From NCBI GenBank assembly GCA_002705055.1, contig PAHY01000064.1:61205-125204 (forward strand): a DNA stretch of 64,000 nucleotides, in the 5' to 3' direction. The stretch is from Planctomycetota bacterium (GTDB lineage: Bacteria > Planctomycetota > UBA1135). Shown here piece after piece: positions 20,478 to 32,568 of the stretch. The first letter of the stretch is position 1, and each line of letters begins with the position of its first letter. A program made the translations under genes and the position numbers. The notes below the pieces were generated by a model. It was given only the letters and a program-made list of their open reading frames with translations. It was not told the DNA's origin and made no database searches.

Positions 20478-20805
20478 AGGTGCTGGAGGCGTTCGGGTTC
20501 TGGAACTGGAAACCGCGCCCCTGCAATCCGCTGGTGTAGTCGAGCGTGGTCCCGTTGAGGTACAGCATCGACTTCGGGTCGCAGAACAGGCGCACGCCAT
20601 CGACCTCGACGACCAGATCGCCTTCGGCCTGGTTGACGTCGAAGTTGAGGGAGTACGAAAAGCCGGAGCAGCCGCCCCCCTTGACGCCGACGCGCACCCC
20701 GGCGGTCTCGGGGAGATTGTTCTCGGTCATCAGGCGCTTGATCTCGGCCACAGCCGAGGGCGAGATCAGGATCGTGCCTGGAGTCGAGGTTGCGGTGTCA
20801 CTCAC
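20449..20805 (-). CDS. iscA: A-type Fe-S carrier IscA
   Basis: GVKGGGCSGFSYSLNF, STCGCGESFSV; GTG start. Confidence 0.9.
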   Translation of the reverse strand: MSDTATSTPGTILISPSAVAEIKRLMTENNLPETAGVRVGVKGGGCSGFSYSLNFDVNQAEGDLVVEVDGVRLFCDPKSMLYLNGTTLDYTSGLQGRGFQFQNPNASSTCGCGESFSV

Positions 20806-21221
20806 GATGCCGGGGCCTCTTCGGAGGCTGGTGCTTCCGCGGGTTGAGCCTGCTTGGACTGGAAATCGGCGATGGCCTGGCGGATCGCGTCCTCGGCGAG
20901 CACCGAGCAGTGGATCTTCACCGGCGGCAGCGCCAGTTCTTCGGCGATGTCGCTGTTCTTGATCGTCCCGGCATCGTCGATCTTGCGGCCCTTGAGCCAC
21001 TCAGTCGCGAGGCTGGACGAGGCGATCGCCGAACCGCAGCCGAAGGTCTTGAACTTGGCGTCGGTGATGACGCCGTCTTCGACCTGAATCTGCAGCTTCA
21101 TGACATCGCCGCACTCGGGGGCGCCGACGACGCCGGTGCCGACGTTCTCGGCATCCTTGTCCAGCGAACCCACGTTGCGCGGGTTCTCGTAGTGATCGAT
21201 GACCTTTTCGGAGTAGACCAT
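20802..21221 (-). CDS. iscU: Fe-S scaffold IscU
   Basis: MVYSEKVIDHYENPRNVG, APECGDVMKLQI, FGCGSAIASSS, IHCSVLAEDAI. Confidence 0.95.
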   Translation of the reverse strand: MVYSEKVIDHYENPRNVGSLDKDAENVGTGVVGAPECGDVMKLQIQVEDGVITDAKFKTFGCGSAIASSSLATEWLKGRKIDDAGTIKNSDIAEELALPPVKIHCSVLAEDAIRQAIADFQSKQAQPAEAPASEEAPAS

Positions 21222-21252
21222 GTTGTTCTGTTGTCCGGAGCGGGGAAACGGA

Positions 21253-22473
21253 TTAGTGGCCCTGCCACTGGACGGAGTTGAGATCGATGCCCTCGAGAGC
21301 CATCTCGTAGAGCGGCGACATCTCGCGCAGGCGGCGCACTGCGGCGATGACGCGGTCCGCGGCGTAATCGATTTCGTCTTCGGTGGTGAAGCGACTGACG
21401 CCAAAGCGGATGGAGGAGTGAGCCAGGTCGTCGCCGACGCCCATGGCGCGCAGCACGTAGGAAGGCTCGAGGCTGGCCGAGGTGCAGGCCGAGCCGGAGC
21501 TGACCGCGATCCCGGGGATGCCCATGATCAGCGACTCGCCTTCGATGTAGGCGAAGCTGATGTTGAGGTTGACGGCCAGGCGGTGTTCCTGGTCGCCGTT
21601 GACCTGCACGAAGTCGAGTTCCGACTCGAGCCTTTGCTGCAGGCGGTCGCGCAGCGCGGCCATCCGGGCCTGCTCCTCGGCGCGATTCTCGAGGCACAGT
21701 TCAAGCGCCCGGCCGAAGCCGACGATGCCCGGCACGTTGAGGGTGCCGGAGCGCATGCCACGCTCGTGGCCGCCGCCGAACTGGATCGGCTCAAGCCGCA
21801 CGCGCGGGTTACGCCGACGGACGTACAGCAGGCCGACGCCCTTGGGGCCGTACATCTTGTGTCCCGAAGCCGAGAGCAGGTCGATGTGCATCGCTTCGAC
21901 ATTGATCTCTTCTTTGCCGAAGGTCTGCGTCGCGTCGGTGTGGAAGAGCACGCCGGCCTCGCGGCAGATCGCGCCGATCTCGGCGATCGGATGCAGCGTG
22001 CCGATCTCGTTGTTGCCGTGCATCAAGCTGACCAGCACCGTGTCCGGACGGATGGCGCTGCGCAGCTGATCCAGGTCGATGCGGCCCTGGGCGTCGACGT
22101 CGAGCCAGGTGATCTCCCAGCCCTCGGACTCGAGCCGCTTGAGCGGATCGATGACCGCCTTGTGCTCGGTGGGGGCGCTGATCAGGTGCTTCCCCTTGCC
22201 CTGATACATCCGGGCGGCGCCCAGGATGGCCAGGTTGTTGGACTCGGTCGCACCCGAGGTGAACACGATCTCGCGACCCTTGGCGCCGAGGCCGGCGGCC
22301 AGGGTCTCGCGGGCGTGATCCACGGCCTTCTCGGCGACCCAGCCGAAGTCGTGGCTGCGCGAGGCGGCGTTGCCGTAGTCCTCGGTGAGGAACGGCATCA
22401 TGGTGTCGAGCACGCGCGGATCCAGCTTGGTGGTCGCTTGCGAGTCGAGGTAGACGAGGCGGTGGTCAACCAT
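21253..22473 (-). CDS. iscS: Cysteine desulfurase IscS
   Basis: [56 protein letters not shown]. Confidence 0.95.
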   Translation of the reverse strand: MVDHRLVYLDSQATTKLDPRVLDTMMPFLTEDYGNAASRSHDFGWVAEKAVDHARETLAAGLGAKGREIVFTSGATESNNLAILGAARMYQGKGKHLISAPTEHKAVIDPLKRLESEGWEITWLDVDAQGRIDLDQLRSAIRPDTVLVSLMHGNNEIGTLHPIAEIGAICREAGVLFHTDATQTFGKEEINVEAMHIDLLSASGHKMYGPKGVGLLYVRRRNPRVRLEPIQFGGGHERGMRSGTLNVPGIVGFGRALELCLENRAEEQARMAALRDRLQQRLESELDFVQVNGDQEHRLAVNLNISFAYIEGESLIMGIPGIAVSSGSACTSASLEPSYVLRAMGVGDDLAHSSIRFGVSRFTTEDEIDYAADRVIAAVRRLREMSPLYEMALEGIDLNSVQWQGH

Positions 22474-22478
22474 GGTGG

Positions 22479-22898
22479 TTAGACGGCGAGAGGGGTCTCG
22501 GGTTGGGCCGGCAGCAGCTCGGCGACGGTCATGCCTTCCAGCACGTTGCGGATGTTGCGCGTCACCCGGCCGATGCCGGTCTGGATGATGCACGAGGCTT
22601 CCAGGTCGCAGCTGTGAGCCATGCAATCGGTCATCGCGACCGGGCCTTCCAGCACTTCGACGACCCGGGCGAGCGCCAGCCGCTCGGCGGGCTGCGTGAG
22701 GCGGTAACCACCCCCGGGGCCACGGGTGGCCTCGAGCAGTTCGGCGCGCGACAGATCCTTGAGGACCTCAGCCAGCAGGCGCTTGGGAAGCTTGAGCTCC
22801 TCGACGATTTCGCGCACGGAGCAATACTCGCCCGGGCGGCTGGCCAGATACGCCAGCGCCATGAGGCCGTATTCCGAACGTCGGGTCAGTCGGAGCAT
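22479..22898 (-). CDS. iscR: Rrf2 family regulator IscR
   Basis: [14 protein letters not shown] winged HTH; C-rich [14 protein letters not shown]; first gene of isc operon. Confidence 0.9.
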   Translation of the reverse strand: MLRLTRRSEYGLMALAYLASRPGEYCSVREIVEELKLPKRLLAEVLKDLSRAELLEATRGPGGGYRLTQPAERLALARVVEVLEGPVAMTDCMAHSCDLEASCIIQTGIGRVTRNIRNVLEGMTVAELLPAQPETPLAV

Positions 22899-22983
22899 CC
22901 CGATAATTTAGCACCCAGATGGTGCTCTTCCATCCTATTCGGCACGTTTTAAGTGCTGATTAAACAGCGCCGAAGGCTTGTTC

Positions 22984-23520
22984 CTAGTCCTGGGCCGCGC
23001 GGCCGCTCTGCTTGGCGGTCGGCACGACTTGCTCCAGTAGGCTGAAAAACGGCTTCGGAAGGCGGGTGGGGCGCATATCTCCTGCCCGGACGCAGCCCAG
23101 CTCGACTTCGCCCTCGGCACAGATCCGGCTCATCGAACCGTCCCAAAGCCCATCCGGGAGGGAGGACAGCGAGCCACTCGCGCCCGAGGCAGGACTCCGC
23201 GCGAGAATCTCCTCGGAATCGCCTTCCGGCACCACGATGCGGTGCGAAAAAGCGATCCGCGACGCACTCCAGCGCGCGACCTGCGTCCGAACCAGCAGCA
23301 GATCGTCGTACTGGATCGGCGCGCGATACCGACAGCGGGCCTCCGTCACCGGCAGCAGAATGCCGTGCTCCTGCTCCAAATCGCGGTAGCGGCAGCCTTC
23401 CGCGCGCATCCACTCGACGCGGCCCATCTCGAACATGGCGAGATAGCGGCCGTAGTACAGCACTCCCATCGAGTCGATATCCCGATAGAGAACGCGGTAG
23501 CTGGCTGCATGCGTGGCCAT
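22984..23520 (-). CDS. 4HBT hotdog thioesterase
   Basis: VLYRDIDSMGVLYYGRYLAMFEMGRVEWMR. Confidence 0.8.
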   Translation of the reverse strand: MATHAASYRVLYRDIDSMGVLYYGRYLAMFEMGRVEWMRAEGCRYRDLEQEHGILLPVTEARCRYRAPIQYDDLLLVRTQVARWSASRIAFSHRIVVPEGDSEEILARSPASGASGSLSSLPDGLWDGSMSRICAEGEVELGCVRAGDMRPTRLPKPFFSLLEQVVPTAKQSGRAAQD

Positions 23521-23612
23521 GCCCGATTGTAGGGGGAGGATCGGCCAGCATCGCGGGCCCGATTCAGATCCTCGATGGCGTCGATGCAGGCTCTCTGTCA
23601 GAATCCCGGCGC

Positions 23613-24458
23613 ATGGCTGCACTCGTCCCCGCCGATGCGACGCGTGATCGGATGCTCCAGGTCATCGGGCTGAGCTTCCTGTTCCCCGGGCTGGGGCACC
23701 TCGTCGCCGGAGAGCGCAAGCTCGGACTGGCTTGGATGCTCACCGCCAACGCGATGCTGCTGGCGGGCTTCCAGTTGGCGGGCGCGACCCAACTCGATTT
23801 CGGTTTCAGCTGGGTCCTGTTCGGCGCGCTGAAGGTCGCCATCACGCTGCCCGAGTCGCTGAACTTCGGCGGCACCCTGCTGCTGGCCAACATCACCGAG
23901 AGCGTCGAAGGCAGCGGCCGTTTTGTCGAGTACCTGCCGTATCGCCAGATCGGCTATCTGCTCAGCGGCGTGGCCGGGATCGTTTCGATCGCCTCGGCTC
24001 CGCACGCAGCCGGCAGGGTGTTGGCTCAGATGCAGCCAAACTCGCATCGGAAGCTGCACCCGGGACAGGCGGCTGTCATGTCGCTGCTGCTTCCGGGATG
24101 GGGGCACTGGGCGAGCGGGCGTCGCTTCAAGGCCAAGCTGCTCGGCATCACGCTGATGCTGATGTTCATCCTCGGTCTGGCGCTGGGCGGTTTCGCCGAC
24201 TTCGATCGTCAGCGCCACGGCTACTACTGGATCGGCCAGATGTTCATGGGGCTGCCCGCGTGGCTGTCCTACCTGCCGCTGCTGCCCGTCAAGATGGGCA
24301 CGGTGCTGCCGTATCAGGACACCGGCTTCACCTTCACTTCGGTAGCCGGCCTGTTCAACATCGTGGTCGCACTCGATGCCTACCACCGCGCCGAGGCGGA
24401 TTGGCTCCGACCGAAGCAGGAGGGTGCTGCAGAGCAGGTCGAGGAGGGCGTGGCGTGA
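23613..24458 (+). CDS. Polytopic membrane protein with two PGxGHxxxG modules (DUF6677-like)
   Basis: FLFPGLGHLVAGERKLGLAW and LLLPGWGHWASGRRFKAKL, multiple TM segments. Confidence 0.6.
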   Translation: MAALVPADATRDRMLQVIGLSFLFPGLGHLVAGERKLGLAWMLTANAMLLAGFQLAGATQLDFGFSWVLFGALKVAITLPESLNFGGTLLLANITESVEGSGRFVEYLPYRQIGYLLSGVAGIVSIASAPHAAGRVLAQMQPNSHRKLHPGQAAVMSLLLPGWGHWASGRRFKAKLLGITLMLMFILGLALGGFADFDRQRHGYYWIGQMFMGLPAWLSYLPLLPVKMGTVLPYQDTGFTFTSVAGLFNIVVALDAYHRAEADWLRPKQEGAAEQVEEGVA

Positions 24459-24667
24459 GCAACATCTTCGTTCAGCTGCTGCTCCTGCTGTTCTTCAGCT
24501 TCGCGCTGGCCGCGGTCGTTTCCTGCTACCGCGATGATGAGCCCGAAGCGGTGGTGCGTGGCATTCCGCGTCGCATGTTCCTCTTTGCAGGGACGGTCGC
24601 CGGGCTGGCTGTGCTGGCCTACGTGCTGGGCGTGACGCTGCTCTCGCCCGGAAGCGCGCCGGCCTAG
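24455..24667 (+). CDS. Small two-TM membrane protein
   Basis: GTG start with 4-bp overlap to the upstream gene; two hydrophobic helices. Confidence 0.6.
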   Translation: MSNIFVQLLLLLFFSFALAAVVSCYRDDEPEAVVRGIPRRMFLFAGTVAGLAVLAYVLGVTLLSPGSAPA

Positions 24668-24679
24668 GCGGGCAGCGCG

Positions 24680-26440
24680 CTAGTCCTGCTTGGACGGCGC
24701 GTCGGGTGGTGTCGAGACAGGCGCGCGCATCTCCTGACCGGCCAGATAGCCCAGTTCGGCGAGCATCCTTCGCTTGCGATCGCTGATGGGGGCGCCGTTG
24801 CCGCCGCTGCCTCGGGTGGGGTCGAAGGCCTGAAGCGTGCTGCCGCTTGCTTCGAAGAGGCGGCCGTGTGCCGCGGCGCGGTAGAGCGGCATTTGCGAGG
24901 CAAAGCGGGCAGGAGGTTGTTCGAGGGAATGCTCGAGCTCGTGCTCGATGCCGGCGAGGTCGAGCAGACTTGCGCCCAGGAGCTCGGCGGGTACGCGGGC
25001 CTCGTTGCGGCGTGGCTCGAGCTTGCCCGGGGCGATGATCCCGACTGGAACGAGGACCACCGAGTCGCCGAAGGCATGGCCGTGCTCGAATGAGCCGTCT
25101 TCCCAGAGCTCTTCGCCGTGGTCACTGTGCAGAGCGATCACGAGCTCGCGCGGATGCTCGCTGAGCAGGTTCTGCAGCCAGGGGCCAAGCTGAGCGTCGA
25201 GGGTCTCGACCTCGGCGAAGTAGCGCTTGCGGACGGTCTGGCGCTTGGCTGCATCGAGCGCGAAGAACTGAGCGCGCTCCTGGGGGGACGTGTCCTTGCC
25301 GAAGAACTCGGCGAGTGGCAGCTCGGCCAGGGGGTCGGGCTCGGGGCCGTAGCGATACGGCAGATGGGGAGCCATCAGGTGCAGCACGTAGAAACGGGGC
25401 CGCCCTGCCGGAGACGCGAAGAACTCTTCGGCAGCTTGGAGGGCGTCGCCCGTGCGGTCGCTGGCGCGCTGATAGCGCTCGAAGCCGCGCGAGAGCCCCG
25501 TCCAGGTCTCGAGCATGGGGTTTTGATGGACCATCCCCGTGGCGTATCCGGCCGCTCGAAAGCGTTCGGCGAGCAGCGTGAGCTGATCGTCGATCGCGGA
25601 GAGTTGGCGATCCTCGGGCTGCCCGGTGGCCGAGGCTTGGAAAGGCCCGCGCCCCGCCTGATGCTGGTCGGCCGGCAAGCCGCTGAAGAGCGAGGCGTAG
25701 GAGGGCAGGGTCCAGTTGGAAGGCGAGACCGCCTGCGACCACCAGTGCCCTTGGGCCAGCAGGCTGCGCAGCACGGGCGCGTGCTCGAGGGCGTCGGAGC
25801 GCAGCGTGTCGATGGTGACGAGCAGCACATCCGGCTGCTGGGACGGCGGAGCGAGCGACTCGACGACCGGAGCCTGCCAGGCGAGCTCGGTTTGGGGTGC
25901 CTGCTCGCCGAGAGGACGCGGATCCCGAGCGATCAGGATGAGGGTGCCAGCGGTGGAGGGGAGCTCGGCTTCGAGCGAAGTCCAGGGCTCGCTGAGCTGC
26001 AGCGGCTGCGCTTCGAGGCGCAGGGTAGCGAGGGACTGCGGCGGCTGGTCGGCGGCCTGCCAGAAGACCTCGAAGCGAGTCGGTACGGCGGGGCGCGGGC
26101 CCGTGCGTCGGACTGCCGTGTGGAGCCGACGAGGTGCAGGGCTGGGGCCGAGCTCGACTGAGAGCTGGGTGGGCGTCGCGGTGAGGACCGCGTCCCGTTC
26201 GTCGCCGAGGATCGCTTGCGGCCGCACCTGGAGCAGGCTGGGGTCCACGCCGTGCCACATCGTGAGGTACTCACTGCGGGCATGGGTCCAGGGGCCGGAG
26301 CTTGTGATGGGCGCGTCGTGGACGCCCGGGTTCCAGCTTGCTTGGACTTCAGCCGGCGCGGACGGCTTGCCGCAAGCCCCGCCGGCCAGCAGCGCGAGCA
26401 GGGCGAAGCAGGCCCGGAAGCAAGGGAAGAGTGCCTTCAT
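24680..26440 (-). CDS. Sulfatase/alkaline phosphatase superfamily lipoprotein
   Basis: DVLLVTIDTLRSDAL, LHSDHGEELWEDG; lipobox LAGGAC. Confidence 0.85.
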   Translation of the reverse strand: MKALFPCFRACFALLALLAGGACGKPSAPAEVQASWNPGVHDAPITSSGPWTHARSEYLTMWHGVDPSLLQVRPQAILGDERDAVLTATPTQLSVELGPSPAPRRLHTAVRRTGPRPAVPTRFEVFWQAADQPPQSLATLRLEAQPLQLSEPWTSLEAELPSTAGTLILIARDPRPLGEQAPQTELAWQAPVVESLAPPSQQPDVLLVTIDTLRSDALEHAPVLRSLLAQGHWWSQAVSPSNWTLPSYASLFSGLPADQHQAGRGPFQASATGQPEDRQLSAIDDQLTLLAERFRAAGYATGMVHQNPMLETWTGLSRGFERYQRASDRTGDALQAAEEFFASPAGRPRFYVLHLMAPHLPYRYGPEPDPLAELPLAEFFGKDTSPQERAQFFALDAAKRQTVRKRYFAEVETLDAQLGPWLQNLLSEHPRELVIALHSDHGEELWEDGSFEHGHAFGDSVVLVPVGIIAPGKLEPRRNEARVPAELLGASLLDLAGIEHELEHSLEQPPARFASQMPLYRAAAHGRLFEASGSTLQAFDPTRGSGGNGAPISDRKRRMLAELGYLAGQEMRAPVSTPPDAPSKQD

Positions 26441-27351
26441 CGATGGGTACTGCGATGATACGCCCCGCCCGCACCGCGCTGAATGAGCCCGTCCAGCTCG
26501 AGGCGGCCGAGCAGGACCTGCAGTTCGGTGGCAGGAAGACGAGAAGCGCGGAGCAGCTCGTCGAAGGACAGGGCCTGATGGCGCAGCAGATGGAGAAGCT
26601 GCTGACGCGGCGTGCTGGGGGCGGAAGCGGGCTCGTGGGCGGCTTCGAGCTGGAGCCCGAGGAACTGCGCCACATCCTGTGCAGACTCGACGAGAAGGGC
26701 GCCTTCGCGCAGGAGCCGATGGGGCCCGGCGCTGCGCGGATCGCCGGGGGGTCCGGGGACGGCGGCAATCTCGCGACCGAGCTCGAGGGCCCAGCTGACG
26801 GTGTTCATCGTGCCGGATCGCTGACCGGCCTGCACCACCAGGACGAGTTGAGAGAAGGCCGCGATCAGCCGATTGCGCTGCAGGAAGTGGTGCCGCAGTG
26901 GAGCCATCTCTGCGGCGAACTCGCTGACCACGGCGCCGGAGCCCTGGGCGAGCGCGCAGAGCAGATCGAGTGCATCGTGCGGATAGGGGCGCGCAAGGCC
27001 TGAACCCAGGACCGCGAGCACCCGCCCGCCGGCCTGTTGCGCGCCGCGCATCGCTGCCTGGTCGATGCCGCGGGCCGCCCCGGAGACTAGCTGGATTCCG
27101 GCGTCGGCGAGTTGGGCGCCGAGCCGAAAAGCGAAGCGACGCCCGGCAGGGGTGCAGGCGCGTGCCCCGATGACCGCCACCGTGGGCACTTGCGGTGCCA
27201 CCGGAAGCAGCTTGCCGCGGACGTGCAGCACCGGGGGAGCCTGAAAGCCCTGGATGGCCGACTGTGCCTGCAACAGGACCGGCGGATAGCCCGCATCCTC
27301 TTGCTTATGAGCCACGCACGGGATGGCCCCCCAGCAGTCTTCCCACCGCAC
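26437..27351 (-). CDS. dprA: DNA processing protein DprA
   Basis: GARACTPAGRRFAFRLGAQLADAGIQLVSGAARGID, LGSGLARPYP, RNRLIAAFS. Confidence 0.88.
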   Translation of the reverse strand: MRWEDCWGAIPCVAHKQEDAGYPPVLLQAQSAIQGFQAPPVLHVRGKLLPVAPQVPTVAVIGARACTPAGRRFAFRLGAQLADAGIQLVSGAARGIDQAAMRGAQQAGGRVLAVLGSGLARPYPHDALDLLCALAQGSGAVVSEFAAEMAPLRHHFLQRNRLIAAFSQLVLVVQAGQRSGTMNTVSWALELGREIAAVPGPPGDPRSAGPHRLLREGALLVESAQDVAQFLGLQLEAAHEPASAPSTPRQQLLHLLRHQALSFDELLRASRLPATELQVLLGRLELDGLIQRGAGGAYHRSTHR

Positions 27352-27391
27352 ACCTGGAAGACGGGGACACCCGCCCGAGGTGACAGCTTCT

Positions 27392-27967
27392 TTACTTCAC
27401 TTCCAGCTCGCGGACCGCAGCCAGGAAGGCCTCCGCCTGTTCGCCCAGCTCCGCGTGCGGGCCCACGGCCTTGACGTAGAGCGGCCCCTTCGGGCTGTCG
27501 ACGATTGCGCCGAGCAAGGTCCAGTCCTGGCGCGGCTCACCGCCACCGACCTGACGCACATCGGTCAGAATGCCGCGCACGCGCACGAAGGTGAAGGGGT
27601 GCTTGCCATCCGTGTGCGGCTTGATCTCCCCGTCCTGCGCCGGCGAACCTCCTTCCGTCTGCCACTGGCCCAGCCAGCGATCCAGGTTCATTGCGATCGT
27701 TTCCTTGGACGGACCCAGCCACGAGATCGTGGCAACGCCGCCACCCGGAAGATCCCAGGCTGCAAGCTGGAAGCTCATCGTGGTCGCCTTCTCTTGCCAG
27801 CCTTCCAGACCAGCCATGTTGATGACCGGAGGCTCAACTTGCTCGGGCTCCGTCTCGGCGGCCGAGGATTCCTGCGATGCCTGACGCAGGCCGACATCCG
27901 GATCCGGCGCCTTCATGCAGGCGAGGGTCAGGCCGAAGACCAGAACGGGGGCGAAGAAGCGCAGCAT
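27392..27967 (-). CDS. Putative lipoprotein, unknown function
   Basis: LVFGLTLACMKAP lipobox; ORF fits between neighbours. Confidence 0.55.
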   Translation of the reverse strand: MLRFFAPVLVFGLTLACMKAPDPDVGLRQASQESSAAETEPEQVEPPVINMAGLEGWQEKATTMSFQLAAWDLPGGGVATISWLGPSKETIAMNLDRWLGQWQTEGGSPAQDGEIKPHTDGKHPFTFVRVRGILTDVRQVGGGEPRQDWTLLGAIVDSPKGPLYVKAVGPHAELGEQAEAFLAAVRELEVK

Positions 27968-27993
27968 GACCCGAGATCATAAGATGCCGCGCG

Positions 27994-29384
27994 GTGAAGT
28001 CGGCCACCATCCTGCGACTCACGGGGCCCTTGGTGGTCTCGTTCTGGCTGCGTTCGGCCTTCGCCTGGGTCGACACCTTCTTCGCCGCCGAGCTTGAGGA
28101 CCTCGAACAAGTTCCGGGCCTGGGGGATGCCTCGATCGCGGCCATTGGCCTGGCGCTCCCCTTCGAGTTCCTGACCATCGCCTGCTGGGTCGGCTCTTCG
28201 AATGGGCTGACGACCCGCCTGGCCGCGGCCATGGGCGCCGGCGAATCCGATCGCGTCGCTCAGCTGAAGAGCGCTTCCGTGCGGATCATTTGGGTGCTCT
28301 GCGCGGCCTTTCTGGCGATGGCCGCGGCCATCTGGTGGCTGTCGCCGCACGTGCTGGAAGACCCGCTGCTGGCCCGTCAGTTTCAGCTCTACGGCACGAT
28401 CCTGATCGGCGGCTCAGCGCTGACCTCTTTCTGGGCGATCCTGCCCGACTCGATCGTCAAGGCCCACCAGGACACGCGCGGCACCATGTGGGCCGGACTG
28501 CTGTCCACCTTCACCAACGTGATCATGAACACGATCTTCGTGTTCGTGTTCGGCTGGGGCATCATCGGGATCGCGGCATCGACGGTGCTCAGCCGGGTCT
28601 TCTCGCTGGCCTACGCCTGGCAGCGCGCGGCAGGGCACGAACGCCGCCGGCTGGAAGAATGCGCCGCGCCGCGCCCTGGCCGCTTCGAACAGCCGGTCCG
28701 CGCCATCCTGGCGCTCGCGATCCCCGGCGCGCTGACCTACCTGCTGATGTCGGTCGAGTCGCTGGCGGTGCTGGGGCTGATCGCCAACCTTCCGCCCGCC
28801 GAGCAGGCGGTCTCGCTGCTGGCTGCCTGGTCGATCTTCGACCGCGCCCTGCGCTTCCTGCTGATGCCGGGCATCGCCTGCAGCGTGGCGCTGCTGCCGC
28901 TGGTCGCGCGCGACAGCGGCAAAGGTGACTTCGAGCAGATCCAACTCGAGCTGCGCACCGCGGAACGGGCGGGCTGGATCTACTCGCTGGCGATCGTCCT
29001 GCCGATGGTGCTGCTGGGCGGGCCGTGGCTTGCCCAGGTCCTGTCTGATACGCCGGAAACGCGGCAGTTCGCGCGCGATGGGATGCCCTGGGTCTTCCTG
29101 GGAGTGCTGGTCTCGATTCCCTTCTTCCTGGCCCGCTCGACCTTCGACGGTCTGCAGCGCCCGCGGCCCGGCCTGATCGCCTCGACGATCCGCGCCTTCC
29201 TGCTGTTCATCCCCGGGATGGCGGTGGGCTACACCGTCGCGGTGGCCGCGGGCTTCAGCCCGATGCACGGCCTCGGCGCCGGTGCCTGCTTCGGGCTGCT
29301 GGGCGGCAGTCTGCTGATCCGGAATTGGATCGGCCGCCAGCTTGGCGAGCTGGCGGCCGAACAGAATCCGCGCGAAGCGGTGGT

Positions 29385-29388
<4 letters not shown>
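27994..29388 (+). CDS. MATE family efflux transporter
   Basis: Twelve-TM-like hydrophobicity; GLTTRLAAAMGAGESDRV; GTG start. Confidence 0.8.
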
Positions 29389-31931
<2,543 letters not shown>

Positions 31932-32019
31932 GGATGCGTGATCTCCGGCGATCTATCGGATTTTCCGTCGGGTTGAGTTGAACGAATGCCGTGTTGGCTG
32001 ATGCCGGGAGGAGCCGAAA

Positions 32020-32550
32020 CTAGGCCGGCTCATCCGAATTTTCCAGAGCGGTGTCGAGCTCGCGGATGGCATCCCGCAGGCGCGCTGCGGATTCGTAGTC
32101 CTCGGCGAGGATCGCGGCATCGAGCTCGCCTCGGAGCTGTTCGATGCGGCTCTCCCGGTCGGAGGAGGCGTGCTCGGTGTAGCCGTGGATGCGTTCGAGC
32201 ACTTCCTCGACGAACTCGGAAAAGTGCTCGTAGTCGTGTGGGCAGCCGAAACGACTTGTTTGACGGAAGTCACGTTCGGTCCAACCGCACTCCGGGCAAG
32301 GCTCGGATGTTGTATCCGGGGAGGCCTGCTCGGGTGTGGACTGCTGGAACGGAGCCAGCAGGCTCTTCGAGAGCTTCTGGACGATCTCGGGATAGTTCTG
32401 GCCGCTGGGGGCAGCCATGTGCAGGCCCTTGGCCTGCGCGCACTGGGCGCAGAGGTGCTCTTCGCGAACATTCGGTTGACCGCCCGCCAAGTACTCGATT
32501 TGTACCTGGTGGACCGTCGCGTCGAACTTCTGACAGGATTCGCAGAGCAT
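32020..32550 (-). CDS. mcsA: McsA-like zinc-finger/UVR-motif protein
   Basis: CESCQKF…CAQCAQ, CPECGW, IEQLRGELDAAILAEDYESAARLRDAIREL. Confidence 0.8.
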   Translation of the reverse strand: MLCESCQKFDATVHQVQIEYLAGGQPNVREEHLCAQCAQAKGLHMAAPSGQNYPEIVQKLSKSLLAPFQQSTPEQASPDTTSEPCPECGWTERDFRQTSRFGCPHDYEHFSEFVEEVLERIHGYTEHASSDRESRIEQLRGELDAAILAEDYESAARLRDAIRELDTALENSDEPA

Positions 32551-32568
32551 CGTTTTCCCCCTCGATGT

